From assembly GCF_039652435.2 (NCBI RefSeq), contig NZ_CP190246.1, positions 1,054,001 to 1,118,000 of the forward strand: a stretch of 64,000 nucleotides of DNA, in the 5' to 3' direction. Shown one piece after another: positions 25,489-35,790 of this stretch. Position 1 is the stretch's first letter. Each line of letters starts with the position of its first letter. Source of the stretch: Niabella insulamsoli (GTDB taxonomy: Bacteria; Bacteroidota; Bacteroidia; Chitinophagales; Chitinophagaceae). The position numbers and the translations under genes are program-made. The notes under the pieces are model-generated. The model ran no database searches. It was not told where the DNA came from and saw only the letters and a list, made by a program, of their open reading frames with translations.

Positions 25489-27798
25489 ATGACAGGTATG
25501 TTTTTGAAAAGAATAATGAGATTTAAAAGAAGCAAATGGCATCAAAAGCTCGTTGCTGTTGTTACCTTTGGGTTCCTGCCGGGTTTTTTCAATGTGGATG
25601 CGCAGGTGTCGCACTCTTTGAAGTTTACCCAGTTGGCCCAAAAATGGGATGAGGCCGTTCCGCTTGGTAATGGCGCCATTGGCGCACTGATTTGGGAGAA
25701 GGAAGGCGCGTTGCGGTTTTCGCTGGATCGCTCAGATCTTTGGGACAATCGGCCGATTGAGGGCTACAGCAACTCCAGCTTCAACCTCGAATGGATTAGG
25801 CAACATGTCGATGCTGGAAATTATCAGCCGGTGTTAGATTATACCGAGAAATTTATGGCTAACAAAACCGCCCCTTCAAAAATTCCGGCAGGAGCCATTG
25901 AGTTTAATATCAAAGATTGGGGAGTCAAAGATGTTCGATTGTCGACCGACAGCGCCTTATGTACAGTAAAATGGAAGTCGGGTATTACCATGCAGAGTTT
26001 TGTTCATGCTACGAAACCCGTGGGCTGGTTTCGATTTGAGGGTTTGAAGCATGATTTAGCGATCAGGTTTCTGCCGCCGGCTTATGAATCATCCAAAGCC
26101 CGTGAAACCCTGCACGCCGATGATTTGGCACTTTTGGGTTATGAGCAGGGGCCCGTTCAACAACAACAAGGGGAAATTATTTACGAACAGAAAATATGGG
26201 GTGGAGAGAAGTATTATGTAGTTGTCCGATCCAAAAAATTGGATGATGGTACGATCGAGGGTTACTGGACTATTGTTAAAAAACAGCCGCATGAAACGTA
26301 TCAGGTACCTCCGGTTTTGGAGGCTGGTTTTAGCGAAAGCTTTGCGACGCATTTAGTCTGGTGGCGCAATTATTGGTCAAAGTCAAGTATAGAATTGTCA
26401 GACAAGCTGATCGAAAAGCAATGGTATTTAGAACAGTATAAGTTTGGTTCTGTAGCCCGACGGGGCGCAGCTCCGATTTCGCTACAGGCGGTATGGACGG
26501 CCGATAATGGCCGGGTGCCGCCATGGCATGGCGACTATCACAATGACCTGAATACACAATTAAGCTACTGGCCTGCTTATTCAGGAAATCACCTGGAAGA
26601 AAGTATGGGTTTTATCGACTTTCAGGAAAAAAATAAGCCCGCCTATTATGCCCATACAAAACATTTTTTTCAGGTATCAGGCTTGGCGATGCCCGGCGTC
26701 ATGTCGCTCAATGGCAACCCAATGGGCTCTTGGTTTCAATACACCTGCAGCCCCACCGTATCCGCATGGATCGGTCATCACTATTATTGGCAATGGCGCT
26801 ATGGTATGGATAGAAAATTTCTTTCCGAACGAGCCTATCCGTGGTTTAAGGAGGTTGCGCTTTTCCTGGAAAATATAACTTCCATAAATCATGAGGGTAA
26901 AAGGCAATTGCCGCTCAGTGCCAGTCCGGAAATAAACAATAATCGTTTAGATGCCTGGTTTAAACAAAACACCAATTTTGATTTGGCGCTTATGCGTTTT
27001 ACTTTCGAAAAAGCTGCGGAAATGGCGCTTGAATTAGGTTATAAGGAGGAATATAAGCGCTGGATAAGCGTATTAAAACAGTTTGATTTTTTTGCCCTTG
27101 AGCCGGATAATACGTTGAAAATAGCGCCGAAGCTCAACTATAAAGAGTCGCATCGCCACTTTTCACATCTTTTAGCTATTTATCCACTCGGACTTATAAA
27201 ATGGGAAGATGGCCCGCAATCGAAGGATATTATTGCCAAGTCACTGGCAAAGCTCGATGAAATAGGCCCCTCGGCCTGGTGTGGATATAGCTATGCCTGG
27301 CTGGCTAACCTTAAGGCCCGTGCAAAGGATGGCCGGGGAGCGGCGAAAGCGTTGGAGATTTTTGCGAAAGCTTTTTGCTCACCAAATAGTTTTCATCTTA
27401 ATGGCGACCAAACTAAATCCGGATTTTCAAATTTGACTGCCCGGCCTTTCACGCTTGAAGGAAACTTTGCATTTGCTTCAGGTTTGCAGGAAATGTTGCT
27501 GCAAAGCTATGCAGGGTTTATCGAAGTGATGCCGGCGGTGCCCGAAGCGTGGACCTCAATTAGTTTTAAAAATCTCCGCGCTGAAGGCGCTTTTTTGGTC
27601 AGTGCGAAAAAAGTCGACAATAAAATAATCCATCTCAGCGTTGCTTCGGAAATGGGTGGCGTGACGCAACTAAAACTACCCTTCCGGGCATATAAGATAG
27701 CTAAGGCGAGGAACGCTAAGACAAAAATATTGCCTAACGGATTTTTGCAACTGGAATGTGAAAAAGGTGGTTTTATTGAGCTTATAAGTAAAGATTGA
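25489..27798 (+). CDS. GH95-family secreted hydrolase
   Basis: A 769-residue protein of the GH95 (alpha-L-fucosidase/alpha-L-galactosidase) family. The N-terminal beta domain begins WDEAVPLGNGAIGALIW. The (alpha/alpha)6 barrel contains GDYHNDLNTQLSYWPAY, YPWFKEVALFLEN and HRHFSHLLAIYPLGLI, with a C-terminal sandwich after about 690. In characterised fucosidases two Asn residues (NxN) position the catalytic water; here the first appears to be Asp (DLN). This may shift the specificity or define a subgroup. The start is uncertain: a shorter form beginning MRFKRSKW also gives a signal peptide. It follows susD by 77 bases and completes this locus. Confidence 0.82.
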   Translation: MTGMFLKRIMRFKRSKWHQKLVAVVTFGFLPGFFNVDAQVSHSLKFTQLAQKWDEAVPLGNGAIGALIWEKEGALRFSLDRSDLWDNRPIEGYSNSSFNLEWIRQHVDAGNYQPVLDYTEKFMANKTAPSKIPAGAIEFNIKDWGVKDVRLSTDSALCTVKWKSGITMQSFVHATKPVGWFRFEGLKHDLAIRFLPPAYESSKARETLHADDLALLGYEQGPVQQQQGEIIYEQKIWGGEKYYVVVRSKKLDDGTIEGYWTIVKKQPHETYQVPPVLEAGFSESFATHLVWWRNYWSKSSIELSDKLIEKQWYLEQYKFGSVARRGAAPISLQAVWTADNGRVPPWHGDYHNDLNTQLSYWPAYSGNHLEESMGFIDFQEKNKPAYYAHTKHFFQVSGLAMPGVMSLNGNPMGSWFQYTCSPTVSAWIGHHYYWQWRYGMDRKFLSERAYPWFKEVALFLENITSINHEGKRQLPLSASPEINNNRLDAWFKQNTNFDLALMRFTFEKAAEMALELGYKEEYKRWISVLKQFDFFALEPDNTLKIAPKLNYKESHRHFSHLLAIYPLGLIKWEDGPQSKDIIAKSLAKLDEIGPSAWCGYSYAWLANLKARAKDGRGAAKALEIFAKAFCSPNSFHLNGDQTKSGFSNLTARPFTLEGNFAFASGLQEMLLQSYAGFIEVMPAVPEAWTSISFKNLRAEGAFLVSAKKVDNKIIHLSVASEMGGVTQLKLPFRAYKIAKARNAKTKILPNGFLQLECEKGGFIELISKD

Positions 27799-28328
27799 TT
27801 TTTTCGCTGACTGAAATTTAAGCCCACTGGTATTGCTATGTTTTTACCTCTCCTCGGTTGAGGAGGTTTGCGAGCCTGTGGGATTGCGCTGCCAATTTTT
27901 TTGACACTGTTACGCCCTTCGCTCTACATCGCCATTATACTTGCCGCAAAAACGCCAACAATGGTGTTGGGAAATGTCATTTATTCCTGACTCCATCTTC
28001 TACGCCGAATCCACTTATTTTCTTATTACTACCATCTTTTATTTCCCGGCAACCTGAAAAAAATTTTAGAATGACAGGATGCAACAGGATAGTAAAGGAA
28101 GGGTGGTTGTTTATTTTCGTATTAAATAACGATGAAAGGAATAACGATTGCATTGAAAGATTAACCAGACGAAAAGAGAAAACATAGCAGCAAAACAACT
28201 GAGTCTATTCCTGATCAATCATAAAAGTTAAGTAGTTCCGAAAAGCGAGCGTCGGGGATGCTGAATGGATTAGTATGCGCGGAAGTGACACATCAGCCCC
28301 CCACAATTGCTGTCAAAAAATAAATTTT
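27799..28328. other. Gap between the two polysaccharide loci
   Basis: About 530 bases separate the fucose locus from the large PUL. A 109-codon open frame at 27858-28187 has the composition of chance coding and no family match, so I do not call it. A weak hairpin, CCTC-GGTT-GAGG, near 27852-27863 has no T run. The promoter of the large PUL is presumably here but I cannot point to a consensus match. Confidence 0.35.
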
Positions 28329-30575
28329 ATGCAGATGAATAAGTGGATTTTTAAAAGCGTTGCTGTTTGCCTGGCCGTTTTTCTTTTCACCGCCTGTCGC
28401 AAGCAAAGCTGGGATGAATTTTACGGACGTCCCGAAGGGCTGGCAAAGCCGATCTACAGCATCCTTCAGGAGAAAGGGGGTTTTTCGCATCTGCTTGCTG
28501 CGATCGATAAAGCAGGGTATAAAAACACGCTGGACGCAGCAGGCTACTGGACATTCTTTGCGCCAACCAATGCTGCATTCGAAAGCTATTTCGCAGAAAA
28601 AGGTGTCTCCGGAGTCGATGGCCTTTCGGTGGAGGAATGTCGTAACATCGTGACCTATTGCCTGGTTTATTATGCTTATAAAAAAGAACGTATTGGCGAT
28701 TTTCAATCCGCTTCCGGCTGGGTGAAAGACCAGGCCTTCAGAAGGCGCACTGCTAACTACACCGGCGTTTATGATGCTACCGATAAAGACGGGAAAGCTA
28801 TAAAGGCCATTGCCAGTAATCGCAACAACAACGGAACTACCTTCTATGTTGATAACGATAATAATTATAAATACATCCCCTATTTTGTCGACAATTTCAT
28901 GTCGGCCAAAAATCTGTCGGCCTCAGATTATCAATACTTTTACCCCGGCAGCAACTACACCGGATTTAATGTAGCCAACGCGGCGGTGACCGAGCAGGAT
29001 ATTAACGCCGAAAATGGTGTCATCCACGTCATTGATAAAGTGATTGAGGCTTTGCCGTCTATCGATCAGTATTTAAACACGGCAGATCAATACAGCCTGT
29101 TTAAAAGCCTGTATGAAAAATACCTGGTGTCTTTTTCGCTCAATCCCACGATGACTAAAAATAACCAGTTGGTCAATGGTGGAAGCGATCCGGTTTACAC
29201 TAAGATTTATGATCCGGCGCTGGCTTTTTCGCTCAACAACGAATCCTATCTGTCTGCGTCAGGAAACGAAGCGCAGCAAGGCGCTTATAGCATTTTTGCA
29301 CCTACTAATAATGTGTTGCAGGCGTATATCGACACGGTTTTACTCGAGCATTTTACGTCGCTCGAGCAGATGCCGCCTTCCATCATTTCTGATTTTTTAA
29401 ACGCTCATATGTGGCAGGTGCCGGTTTGGCCCAGCCAGTTTAAAACGACTTTCAATTTTGTCAATGAAGAAGCCAGGTTTGATCCGGCGACCAATATCAT
29501 CGATAAAAAAATGTTGAGCAATGGCATTTTTTACGGTACCAACAAAGTGCAGGATGCGAACATATTTACGAGCGTTTACGGAAAGGCTTATCTCGATCCC
29601 GAATATACTATGATGATCTCTTTGCTGAATCTTGAGCTGCGTCCCTCAATCTCTAATATCTATAACAACTACACGATGTTTATGATCAGCAATAAGATGT
29701 TCAACGATGCAGGTTATTTCGTCGATCAGTCTATAAGTACCAACGTTAATGATCAATGGCGCTATATTCCTCCTCCCGGTTCGTCCATCCCCGCCAGCAC
29801 CGGCTCAACTACGAGAGCGCGGCTGCAGCGCATTTTAAATCTTCATGTCGTTCCTTCGAAAATATTAACGGATCTGAATACGCCCGGCATAGCCATGACC
29901 TACGGCGGCGAGTATATGCGATATGTCAACAACACGTCGTTTACGGCGGGAAATGTGGATTCAAACAATGTTGCCACAATCGAAAATTTTAAAGTGGCGA
30001 AGAACGGAAGGGTATATTATGCCGATCGTATCATGGAGTTTAGCGACGAGGCGCTTGGTTTGGATATAGAAAGATTGGGAACGCCCGCCAGCTCTGAATT
30101 TAACTATTTTTGGCAGTATTTGCGCAATAGTACGGCTGCCTGGAATAACTCAACCAAACTGATTGCAGGCGTAGCCAACGGCAGTTTTTATACCGTATTT
30201 ATTCCCGATAATGCAGCGATACTTCAGGCTGTGAACGATGGTATTTTGCCTGGAACCGGTACGGCGCCTAACAAAGTTCCCAATTTCAATCCATCAAATG
30301 CCGCAGAGCGGGAAAGTGTGCTAAGGTTCATTCAATATCATTTTCTTGACAAACGCACGGTAGCCAATGATGGCGTAGAAAGCGGCGCCTTTCCTACGGT
30401 TCTTAAAAATAATTTAGGAGAAGCCACGACCATATTTGTAAACAATTCTGTGAGCGGGCTTACGCTTACCGATATGAATGGCCGGACGGCCCATACGATT
30501 ACGGCATCAAGCAACCATCTTGCCAACCGGGCCGTGATACACCTTGTAGATAATTACCTCCGATACATTTATTAA
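28329..30575 (+). CDS. Four-unit fasciclin (FAS1) surface lipoprotein
   Basis: A 748-residue lipoprotein with signal peptide and lipobox LFTAC (Cys23). Four FAS1-like units follow. The first (about 35-245) has YWTFFAPTNAAFESYF and ends in NGVIHVIDKVIEALP. The second (about 250-430) has YSIFAPTNNVLQAYI. The third (about 440-590) has YTMFMISNKMF and GRVYYADRIMEF. The fourth (about 595-748) has YTVFIPDNAAIL and ends in AVIHLVDNYLRYIY. FAS1 domains mediate protein or glycan adhesion. An upstream in-frame start at 28275 exists, but the ATG at 28329 gives the signal peptide. It is the first gene of a FAS1-SusCD block. Confidence 0.85.
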   Translation: MQMNKWIFKSVAVCLAVFLFTACRKQSWDEFYGRPEGLAKPIYSILQEKGGFSHLLAAIDKAGYKNTLDAAGYWTFFAPTNAAFESYFAEKGVSGVDGLSVEECRNIVTYCLVYYAYKKERIGDFQSASGWVKDQAFRRRTANYTGVYDATDKDGKAIKAIASNRNNNGTTFYVDNDNNYKYIPYFVDNFMSAKNLSASDYQYFYPGSNYTGFNVANAAVTEQDINAENGVIHVIDKVIEALPSIDQYLNTADQYSLFKSLYEKYLVSFSLNPTMTKNNQLVNGGSDPVYTKIYDPALAFSLNNESYLSASGNEAQQGAYSIFAPTNNVLQAYIDTVLLEHFTSLEQMPPSIISDFLNAHMWQVPVWPSQFKTTFNFVNEEARFDPATNIIDKKMLSNGIFYGTNKVQDANIFTSVYGKAYLDPEYTMMISLLNLELRPSISNIYNNYTMFMISNKMFNDAGYFVDQSISTNVNDQWRYIPPPGSSIPASTGSTTRARLQRILNLHVVPSKILTDLNTPGIAMTYGGEYMRYVNNTSFTAGNVDSNNVATIENFKVAKNGRVYYADRIMEFSDEALGLDIERLGTPASSEFNYFWQYLRNSTAAWNNSTKLIAGVANGSFYTVFIPDNAAILQAVNDGILPGTGTAPNKVPNFNPSNAAERESVLRFIQYHFLDKRTVANDGVESGAFPTVLKNNLGEATTIFVNNSVSGLTLTDMNGRTAHTITASSNHLANRAVIHLVDNYLRYIY

Positions 30576-30594
30576 AACGATCGACTATCAGCAT

Positions 30595-33500
30595 ATGAAA
30601 TATATTAAACCATCACCATTTGTAACTCAGGTAATGCTTGTCAGCGGAGGTTTGTCTATCGGCAAAAGAAATAATCTGAAGTGGATGCATGCTACTCTGA
30701 AAGTTATGATACTTTTTTTTATACTGCTTATAACTGTTGCAGAGGCGGGCGCTCAGGATGGCCCCGCGGCAGCCGTTTTGAGAGGGAAGATTATAGATAA
30801 AGCGACCAAACTGCCGGTCGAAGGCGCGTCTGTATCAGAACTTGATAAAGAAGGGCGTATTTTAAAATCGACTTCTACTGATGTGGAAGGGAATTATATT
30901 TTGCGCATCACCAATACCGACGATTCGGTGTCCGTAACACATATTGCTTACAACACCGTAATTGAGGCAATTGCCGGCCGGTCGGTGGTCAATATCGCAG
31001 TAGAAAGCAGCTTGAAAAGCCAGGAAGAAGTAATCGTGATTAGCCAGCGCAGGGCCAACAACGGTTTGAATGATATCAACGAAAGGGATTTAACCACCTC
31101 GGTGGGCAGAATTAATGCAGAGGTAATGGAGGAAATGTCTGCGACTTCTATCGATCAGGCTTTACAGGGCCGTCTGGCGGGTGTGGACATCACCGCCAAT
31201 AGCGGCGACCCGGGGGCAGCAATGAATATTCGTATCAGGGGTGTTTCTTCCATTAGTTCAAATGGCAACCCGCTGATCGTTGTGGATGGAATGCCTTTCG
31301 AAACAGAAATCCCAAGTGATTTTAATTTTGGCGCTGCAGACGAGCAGGGGTATGCAAGCCTTTTAAACATTTCGCCCGCTGATATCAAAGACATAACGGT
31401 GTTAAAAGACGCAGCAGCGACGGCTGTTTGGGGCAGCCGGGCAGCTAATGGCGTGTTGGTAATCAATACCAAACGCGGGCGCGTTGCCAAACCTTCCGTT
31501 GGGTACACTTTCAAAGCCAATACCTCGCTGCGGCCTGCCGCAATTCCTATGTTAAACGGTGATCAATACTCTACGCTCATACCCGAGGCTTATATGAACC
31601 GCATCGGGACTACCTTAAACCCGGTCGAGGATCAGGAGTTTAACTACGACCCCTACAATCCCTATTGGTACTACAACTATAGCAACAACACAAATTGGGT
31701 TGATGCTATTTCCCGGCAGGGATATTTGCAGGATCATACGGTTAGCCTGCAGGGTGGCGGCGAAAAGGCCAGGTATTTTGCATCCGTGGGCTATGTAAAT
31801 CAGACAGGCTCGGTGATCGGCAACGATCTGCAGCGTATGAATACAAGGATCAATCTTGATTATACCATTTCTAATAAACTGAAAATATTTACCAGCATTG
31901 CCTACACATACACTGATCGCAACCGCAACTATACGAGCAATAATGAAGGTGCGATCAGGAATGTTGCCTATTTGAAAATGCCGAATATGAGCATCTTTGA
32001 GTATGATGAATTTGGAAATCTGACGACAAATTACTTTTCGCCACCGCAGAATATTCAAGGACAATACAGTCGCATCTATAATCCTGTGGCAATGGCAAGT
32101 GAGGCGATTTATTCAGTGATCGGCAACCGCATTGTGCCCCGTTTCCAGATCGATTATTCTTTTATTAAAAATGTATTGAGGGCTACATTCGACGTGCAGT
32201 TTGATATTAATAATACCAATAACAGCAGTTTTCTTCCGCAGATTGCAACCGGAAGGCCAAACACGGAAACCGTGGTGAACAGGTCTTATAATGGCGATAT
32301 CGATGTATATAATGTTACCACACGTACCAGTCTTAATTATACGCCCCGCCTGAAGAACAGGAACCACAATTTCATGGCCTTTTTGAATGTGTTCACAAAT
32401 GATCAGTCGGCAAATACCCAGGAAGTCATGAAGTCCAACGCTTTTTCCTCGCTGCTGGTAGATGTAACAACCGAAGGGCGCACTCAAAATGAAGAATTGC
32501 AGGCAGCCTCGCGCCTAACGCAGACCCGCTCTTTGGGCGCTGTGGTTCAGGCGCAGTATGGTTTTATGGACAAATATTTGATAAATGCAAGTTTGCGCGG
32601 AGACGGCAACTCCCGCTTTGGGCCAACCTATCGATATGGATTATTTCCCGGGGTTTCGTTGCGATGGAGAATTTCCAATGAAAAGCCTTTTCAGAATATG
32701 TCCTTTCTTGACGATCTGAGCTTCCGAGCGAGCTATGCTCAATCCGGCAACGCGCCGAGATATGATTACACCTTTTACAATGCTTACAGCACCTATGCCT
32801 GGAGCTATCAGGGCTTAAGCGGCGTGTTTCCTTCCTCTATGGAATTGAAAAACCTGCGTTGGGAAACGGTTCATGGCAGCAACCTGGGCTTAAATATTTC
32901 CTTATTTAAAGGCCGCTTGCGCAGCGATATCGATATTTATAAAAACCGCACAAAAGATCTTTTCTTCAATGGTTTGCAGATTGCTTCCTATACCGGTTAT
33001 AGCAGCGTGAATATGAACGTGGGGACGATGGATAATCAGGGCTGGGAGTTTGCTTTGTGGACGCAGCCTTACAAAACAAAAGATTTGACGATTGGGTTTG
33101 ATTTTAATATTTCATCAAACGAAAATATTATCAGGGAAATTTCTGAATACTATCCATCCCAGAGAGGTAATATGGCGGCCAACGGGAATTACCTGGCTTT
33201 ATTACAGATTGACAATCCTTTTGGGTCTTTTTACGGATATAAATATAAAGGCGTTTACAAAGATGCGGATGCCACGATCGCAAGAGACGCTAACGGTAAC
33301 AAGATTATTGGCCCCAACGGCCAAACGGTTTACATGCGCTTTAGCTATCCGACGGTGGACTACGTTTTTCAACCAGGCGATGCGATGTATGAAGACATTA
33401 ACTACGATGGTAATATCGACTATAAAGATGTCGTATACCTGGGTAACAATAATCCCCGGCTTTTCGGAGGGTTTGGCCCGAATATCAGTTGGAAAAACCA

Positions 33501-33957
33501 ATGGCGCCTTTCCGCATTCTTCAATTTTCGCTATGATGTGGACGTCGTAAATGGTACCAAAATGAGCACGACGCGAATGGCCAACTACGACAATCAAAGT
33601 ACCGCCGTGTTGAGGCGCTGGCGCAACGAAGGTGATGTGACAGATATCCCACGCGCCATCATAAGCGGCGGTTACAACTGGCTGGGTAGCGATCGCTATG
33701 TGGAAGACGCTTCGTTCCTGCGCTTTAGGACCATTACACTTCGATATACGGTTCCGCCGGCGCGGTTACAATCTATCGGTATCAAAGCGCTGAGCGCCTA
33801 TGTCACGGCAGAAAATCTGTACACTTTCACCAACTACACGGGCCAGGATCCGGAAGTAAGCCGGTCCGGCGCATCTGATCCGTTTAGAGTGATGACCGAT
33901 AATTCCATGACGCCGCCCACTAAGAATTTCACGATAGGTATGGTGGTCGGATTTTAA
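30595..33957 (+). CDS. SusC/RagA-family TonB-linked outer-membrane transporter
   Basis: A 1120-residue SusC homologue. A long N-terminus precedes a hydrophobic segment (about 35-52, FILLITVAEAGAQ), so the true start may be the internal ATG giving MHATLKVMILFF. A carboxypeptidase-like domain (about 60-140) is followed by a plug with LIVVDGMPFETEIPSDF and TAVWGSRAANGVLVINT, and a barrel ending KNFTIGMVVGF. The usual VVVVGYG box reads VIVISQRRAN here. It begins 19 bases after the FAS1 gene and precedes susD by 155 bases that contain an inverted-repeat leader. Confidence 0.94.
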   Translation: MKYIKPSPFVTQVMLVSGGLSIGKRNNLKWMHATLKVMILFFILLITVAEAGAQDGPAAAVLRGKIIDKATKLPVEGASVSELDKEGRILKSTSTDVEGNYILRITNTDDSVSVTHIAYNTVIEAIAGRSVVNIAVESSLKSQEEVIVISQRRANNGLNDINERDLTTSVGRINAEVMEEMSATSIDQALQGRLAGVDITANSGDPGAAMNIRIRGVSSISSNGNPLIVVDGMPFETEIPSDFNFGAADEQGYASLLNISPADIKDITVLKDAAATAVWGSRAANGVLVINTKRGRVAKPSVGYTFKANTSLRPAAIPMLNGDQYSTLIPEAYMNRIGTTLNPVEDQEFNYDPYNPYWYYNYSNNTNWVDAISRQGYLQDHTVSLQGGGEKARYFASVGYVNQTGSVIGNDLQRMNTRINLDYTISNKLKIFTSIAYTYTDRNRNYTSNNEGAIRNVAYLKMPNMSIFEYDEFGNLTTNYFSPPQNIQGQYSRIYNPVAMASEAIYSVIGNRIVPRFQIDYSFIKNVLRATFDVQFDINNTNNSSFLPQIATGRPNTETVVNRSYNGDIDVYNVTTRTSLNYTPRLKNRNHNFMAFLNVFTNDQSANTQEVMKSNAFSSLLVDVTTEGRTQNEELQAASRLTQTRSLGAVVQAQYGFMDKYLINASLRGDGNSRFGPTYRYGLFPGVSLRWRISNEKPFQNMSFLDDLSFRASYAQSGNAPRYDYTFYNAYSTYAWSYQGLSGVFPSSMELKNLRWETVHGSNLGLNISLFKGRLRSDIDIYKNRTKDLFFNGLQIASYTGYSSVNMNVGTMDNQGWEFALWTQPYKTKDLTIGFDFNISSNENIIREISEYYPSQRGNMAANGNYLALLQIDNPFGSFYGYKYKGVYKDADATIARDANGNKIIGPNGQTVYMRFSYPTVDYVFQPGDAMYEDINYDGNIDYKDVVYLGNNNPRLFGGFGPNISWKNQWRLSAFFNFRYDVDVVNGTKMSTTRMANYDNQSTAVLRRWRNEGDVTDIPRAIISGGYNWLGSDRYVEDASFLRFRTITLRYTVPPARLQSIGIKALSAYVTAENLYTFTNYTGQDPEVSRSGASDPFRVMTDNSMTPPTKNFTIGMVVGF

Positions 33958-34016
33958 ACGATGAAAAGAAGAAAAGAGAACAAATAAAGTTACAGGGTAA
34001 CAGGAAAATATAAACG

Positions 34017-34087
34017 ATGAAACGTTCAATATAAAGTTTTCATTACGCAGCAGCACGAAAATTTTATAGCTGATGCGTTCCATTCGA
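34017..34087. repeat. Inverted-repeat leader, copy 1
   Basis: The left arm begins ATGAAACGTTCAATATAAAG and the right arm includes AAAATTTTATAGCTGATGCG then TTCCATTCGA. The arms are imperfectly complementary. Two related copies are at 42179 and 49585. The ATTCGA at 34082 is 31 bases before the susD start. Confidence 0.65.
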
Positions 34088-34112
34088 TCTACCAAAAGAT
34101 AAAAAAATACGG

Positions 34113-35615
34113 ATGAAAAAAAATATACTAAAGCAAATTGTAATGGCGGCGCTCTTGTTGTCGGCTTTTACAGGTTGTAAAAAATGGCTTGACCTGAAGC
34201 CGCTGGATGGAATTGTCGGCGATGAGTTTTGGCAAACCAAAGAGCAGGTAGACGCCGCAGTAACCGGCATCTACGCGTCTATGTTGGCAAGTGGTGATTC
34301 GAGGTCGCTGGCGCTTACCGAGTATATGTTTATCTGGGGTGAGGCGCGCGCAGATATGGTCACGCCGGGTAGCCGCGCCAACCAGGACGAGCTGGATATC
34401 GTCAACCTGAATATTTTGCCAACCAATCTGTTCGCGAATTGGGCTGGGTTTTACAAGACGATTAACTATTGCAATGTGTTAATACAATTGGCGCCGGAAG
34501 TTTTGTCGCGCGATAACACGTTTACGCAGCAGCATCTCGACCGGGCTGTAGGCCAGGCGCTCGCCGTTAGGTCGTTAATGTATTTTTACCTGGTTCGCGT
34601 TTTCAGGGATGTGCCGCTAAAGTTGGATGCTACCGTGAGCGATGACGATATCACTCCTATCCCCAAATCTGCCTCTAATATCATACTCGACCAAATTGTT
34701 GCTGATTTGAAAGAAGCGGAGCAGAAGTTGCCGCTAAGCTATGGAGGAACGGCCTCTTTTGATAAAGGCCGCATTACCCGGTATGGTGTTAACGCGATCT
34801 TAGCCGATGTTTATTTGTGGATGGAGCATTATGCCGAAGCAGCTGCGGAGTGTGATAAGATCATAAATGCCAATGCGTTTTCATTGGTTGCGGGAGGTGA
34901 TTTCTTTACCGATATTTTTCTAACCGGCGCTTCGCGCGAAACCATATTTGAACTGCAATATGATCAGCAAATCCTCAACCCCTTTTATAATATGCATACA
35001 CCATCCAGGAGAAGGTGGAGTGGAGCCCTGCATCTTCCGGAAGAAGTATTTGGCCTGGACCTGGTAAACGCGGAACCGCAGCTCGACTACCGCGGAGAGG
35101 ATGCGGCATACAGAGGCGGAGATTTTGGGATATGGAAATACGTAGGCGCCGATAATGAGGGGGGCAGTTACAGAACGCTTGATCAGTCCTTTGCACCGTG
35201 GGTTTTTTATCGCCTGGCAGACGCCTTGCTGATGAAAGCCGAGGCTATCAACCAGCTCGATCAGCCGCTCGAAGCGTCTCGACTGGTGAAAGCCATTCGC
35301 GCCCGCGGCCGGGCGCTTGAAATAACGCCCATGGATAGCACCGACAAGTCGGCGATGCAGAGCTTTATACTGGAGGAAAGACAACGTGAGTTTGCTTTTG
35401 AAGGAAAGCGTTGGTTTGATTTGTTGCGCGCCGCAAAGCGCAACAATTATGAGGGGATTAGTTTCTTACTGAATTCCGCGGCCATCAGTGTTCCCGCGAG
35501 CCTGCAACAGGCGGCGTTTAATAAGCTGCGCGACCCGAACAGTCATTATTTGCCCATATATGCTTACGAGTTGCAAACGAATCCGCTCTTGGAACAAAAT
35601 CCATATTACAAATAA
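34113..35615 (+). CDS. SusD/RagB-family glycan-binding lipoprotein
   Basis: A 500-residue lipoprotein with lipobox AFTGC (Cys22) and the typical CKKWLDLKP start of the mature chain. SusD N-terminal features include DEFWQTKEQVDAAVTGIYAS. The C-terminal RagB segment includes ILEERQREFAFEGKRWFDLL, and it ends ELQTNPLLEQNPYYK. It pairs with the transporter 155 bases upstream. The gene is preceded by the leader repeat and by TACGGATGAAAAA at its start, shared with the other two copies. Confidence 0.95.
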   Translation: MKKNILKQIVMAALLLSAFTGCKKWLDLKPLDGIVGDEFWQTKEQVDAAVTGIYASMLASGDSRSLALTEYMFIWGEARADMVTPGSRANQDELDIVNLNILPTNLFANWAGFYKTINYCNVLIQLAPEVLSRDNTFTQQHLDRAVGQALAVRSLMYFYLVRVFRDVPLKLDATVSDDDITPIPKSASNIILDQIVADLKEAEQKLPLSYGGTASFDKGRITRYGVNAILADVYLWMEHYAEAAAECDKIINANAFSLVAGGDFFTDIFLTGASRETIFELQYDQQILNPFYNMHTPSRRRWSGALHLPEEVFGLDLVNAEPQLDYRGEDAAYRGGDFGIWKYVGADNEGGSYRTLDQSFAPWVFYRLADALLMKAEAINQLDQPLEASRLVKAIRARGRALEITPMDSTDKSAMQSFILEERQREFAFEGKRWFDLLRAAKRNNYEGISFLLNSAAISVPASLQQAAFNKLRDPNSHYLPIYAYELQTNPLLEQNPYYK

Positions 35616-35790
35616 TAAAGAAACAGGCAGCGGCCCACAAGGCGTTTAAAAAAAAATAAAGCAGATGAAACGAAGCGCGATGATATTTTCTAAAAAAACG
35701 AAATGCCAGCCTCATGGCGGCCCGGCCACAGATCAAGTTGGGTCCGGACAAAAAATATCGTGGCCCTGCTGCCAACAAAAACATACAAGG

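Noticed and set aside
27840..27875. Hairpin as terminator of the GH95 gene
   Set aside because: The stem is short and is not followed by a T run.
27858..28187. A 109-codon open frame between the two loci
   Set aside because: No start context, no domain and a sequence rich in low-complexity stretches; treated as intergenic.
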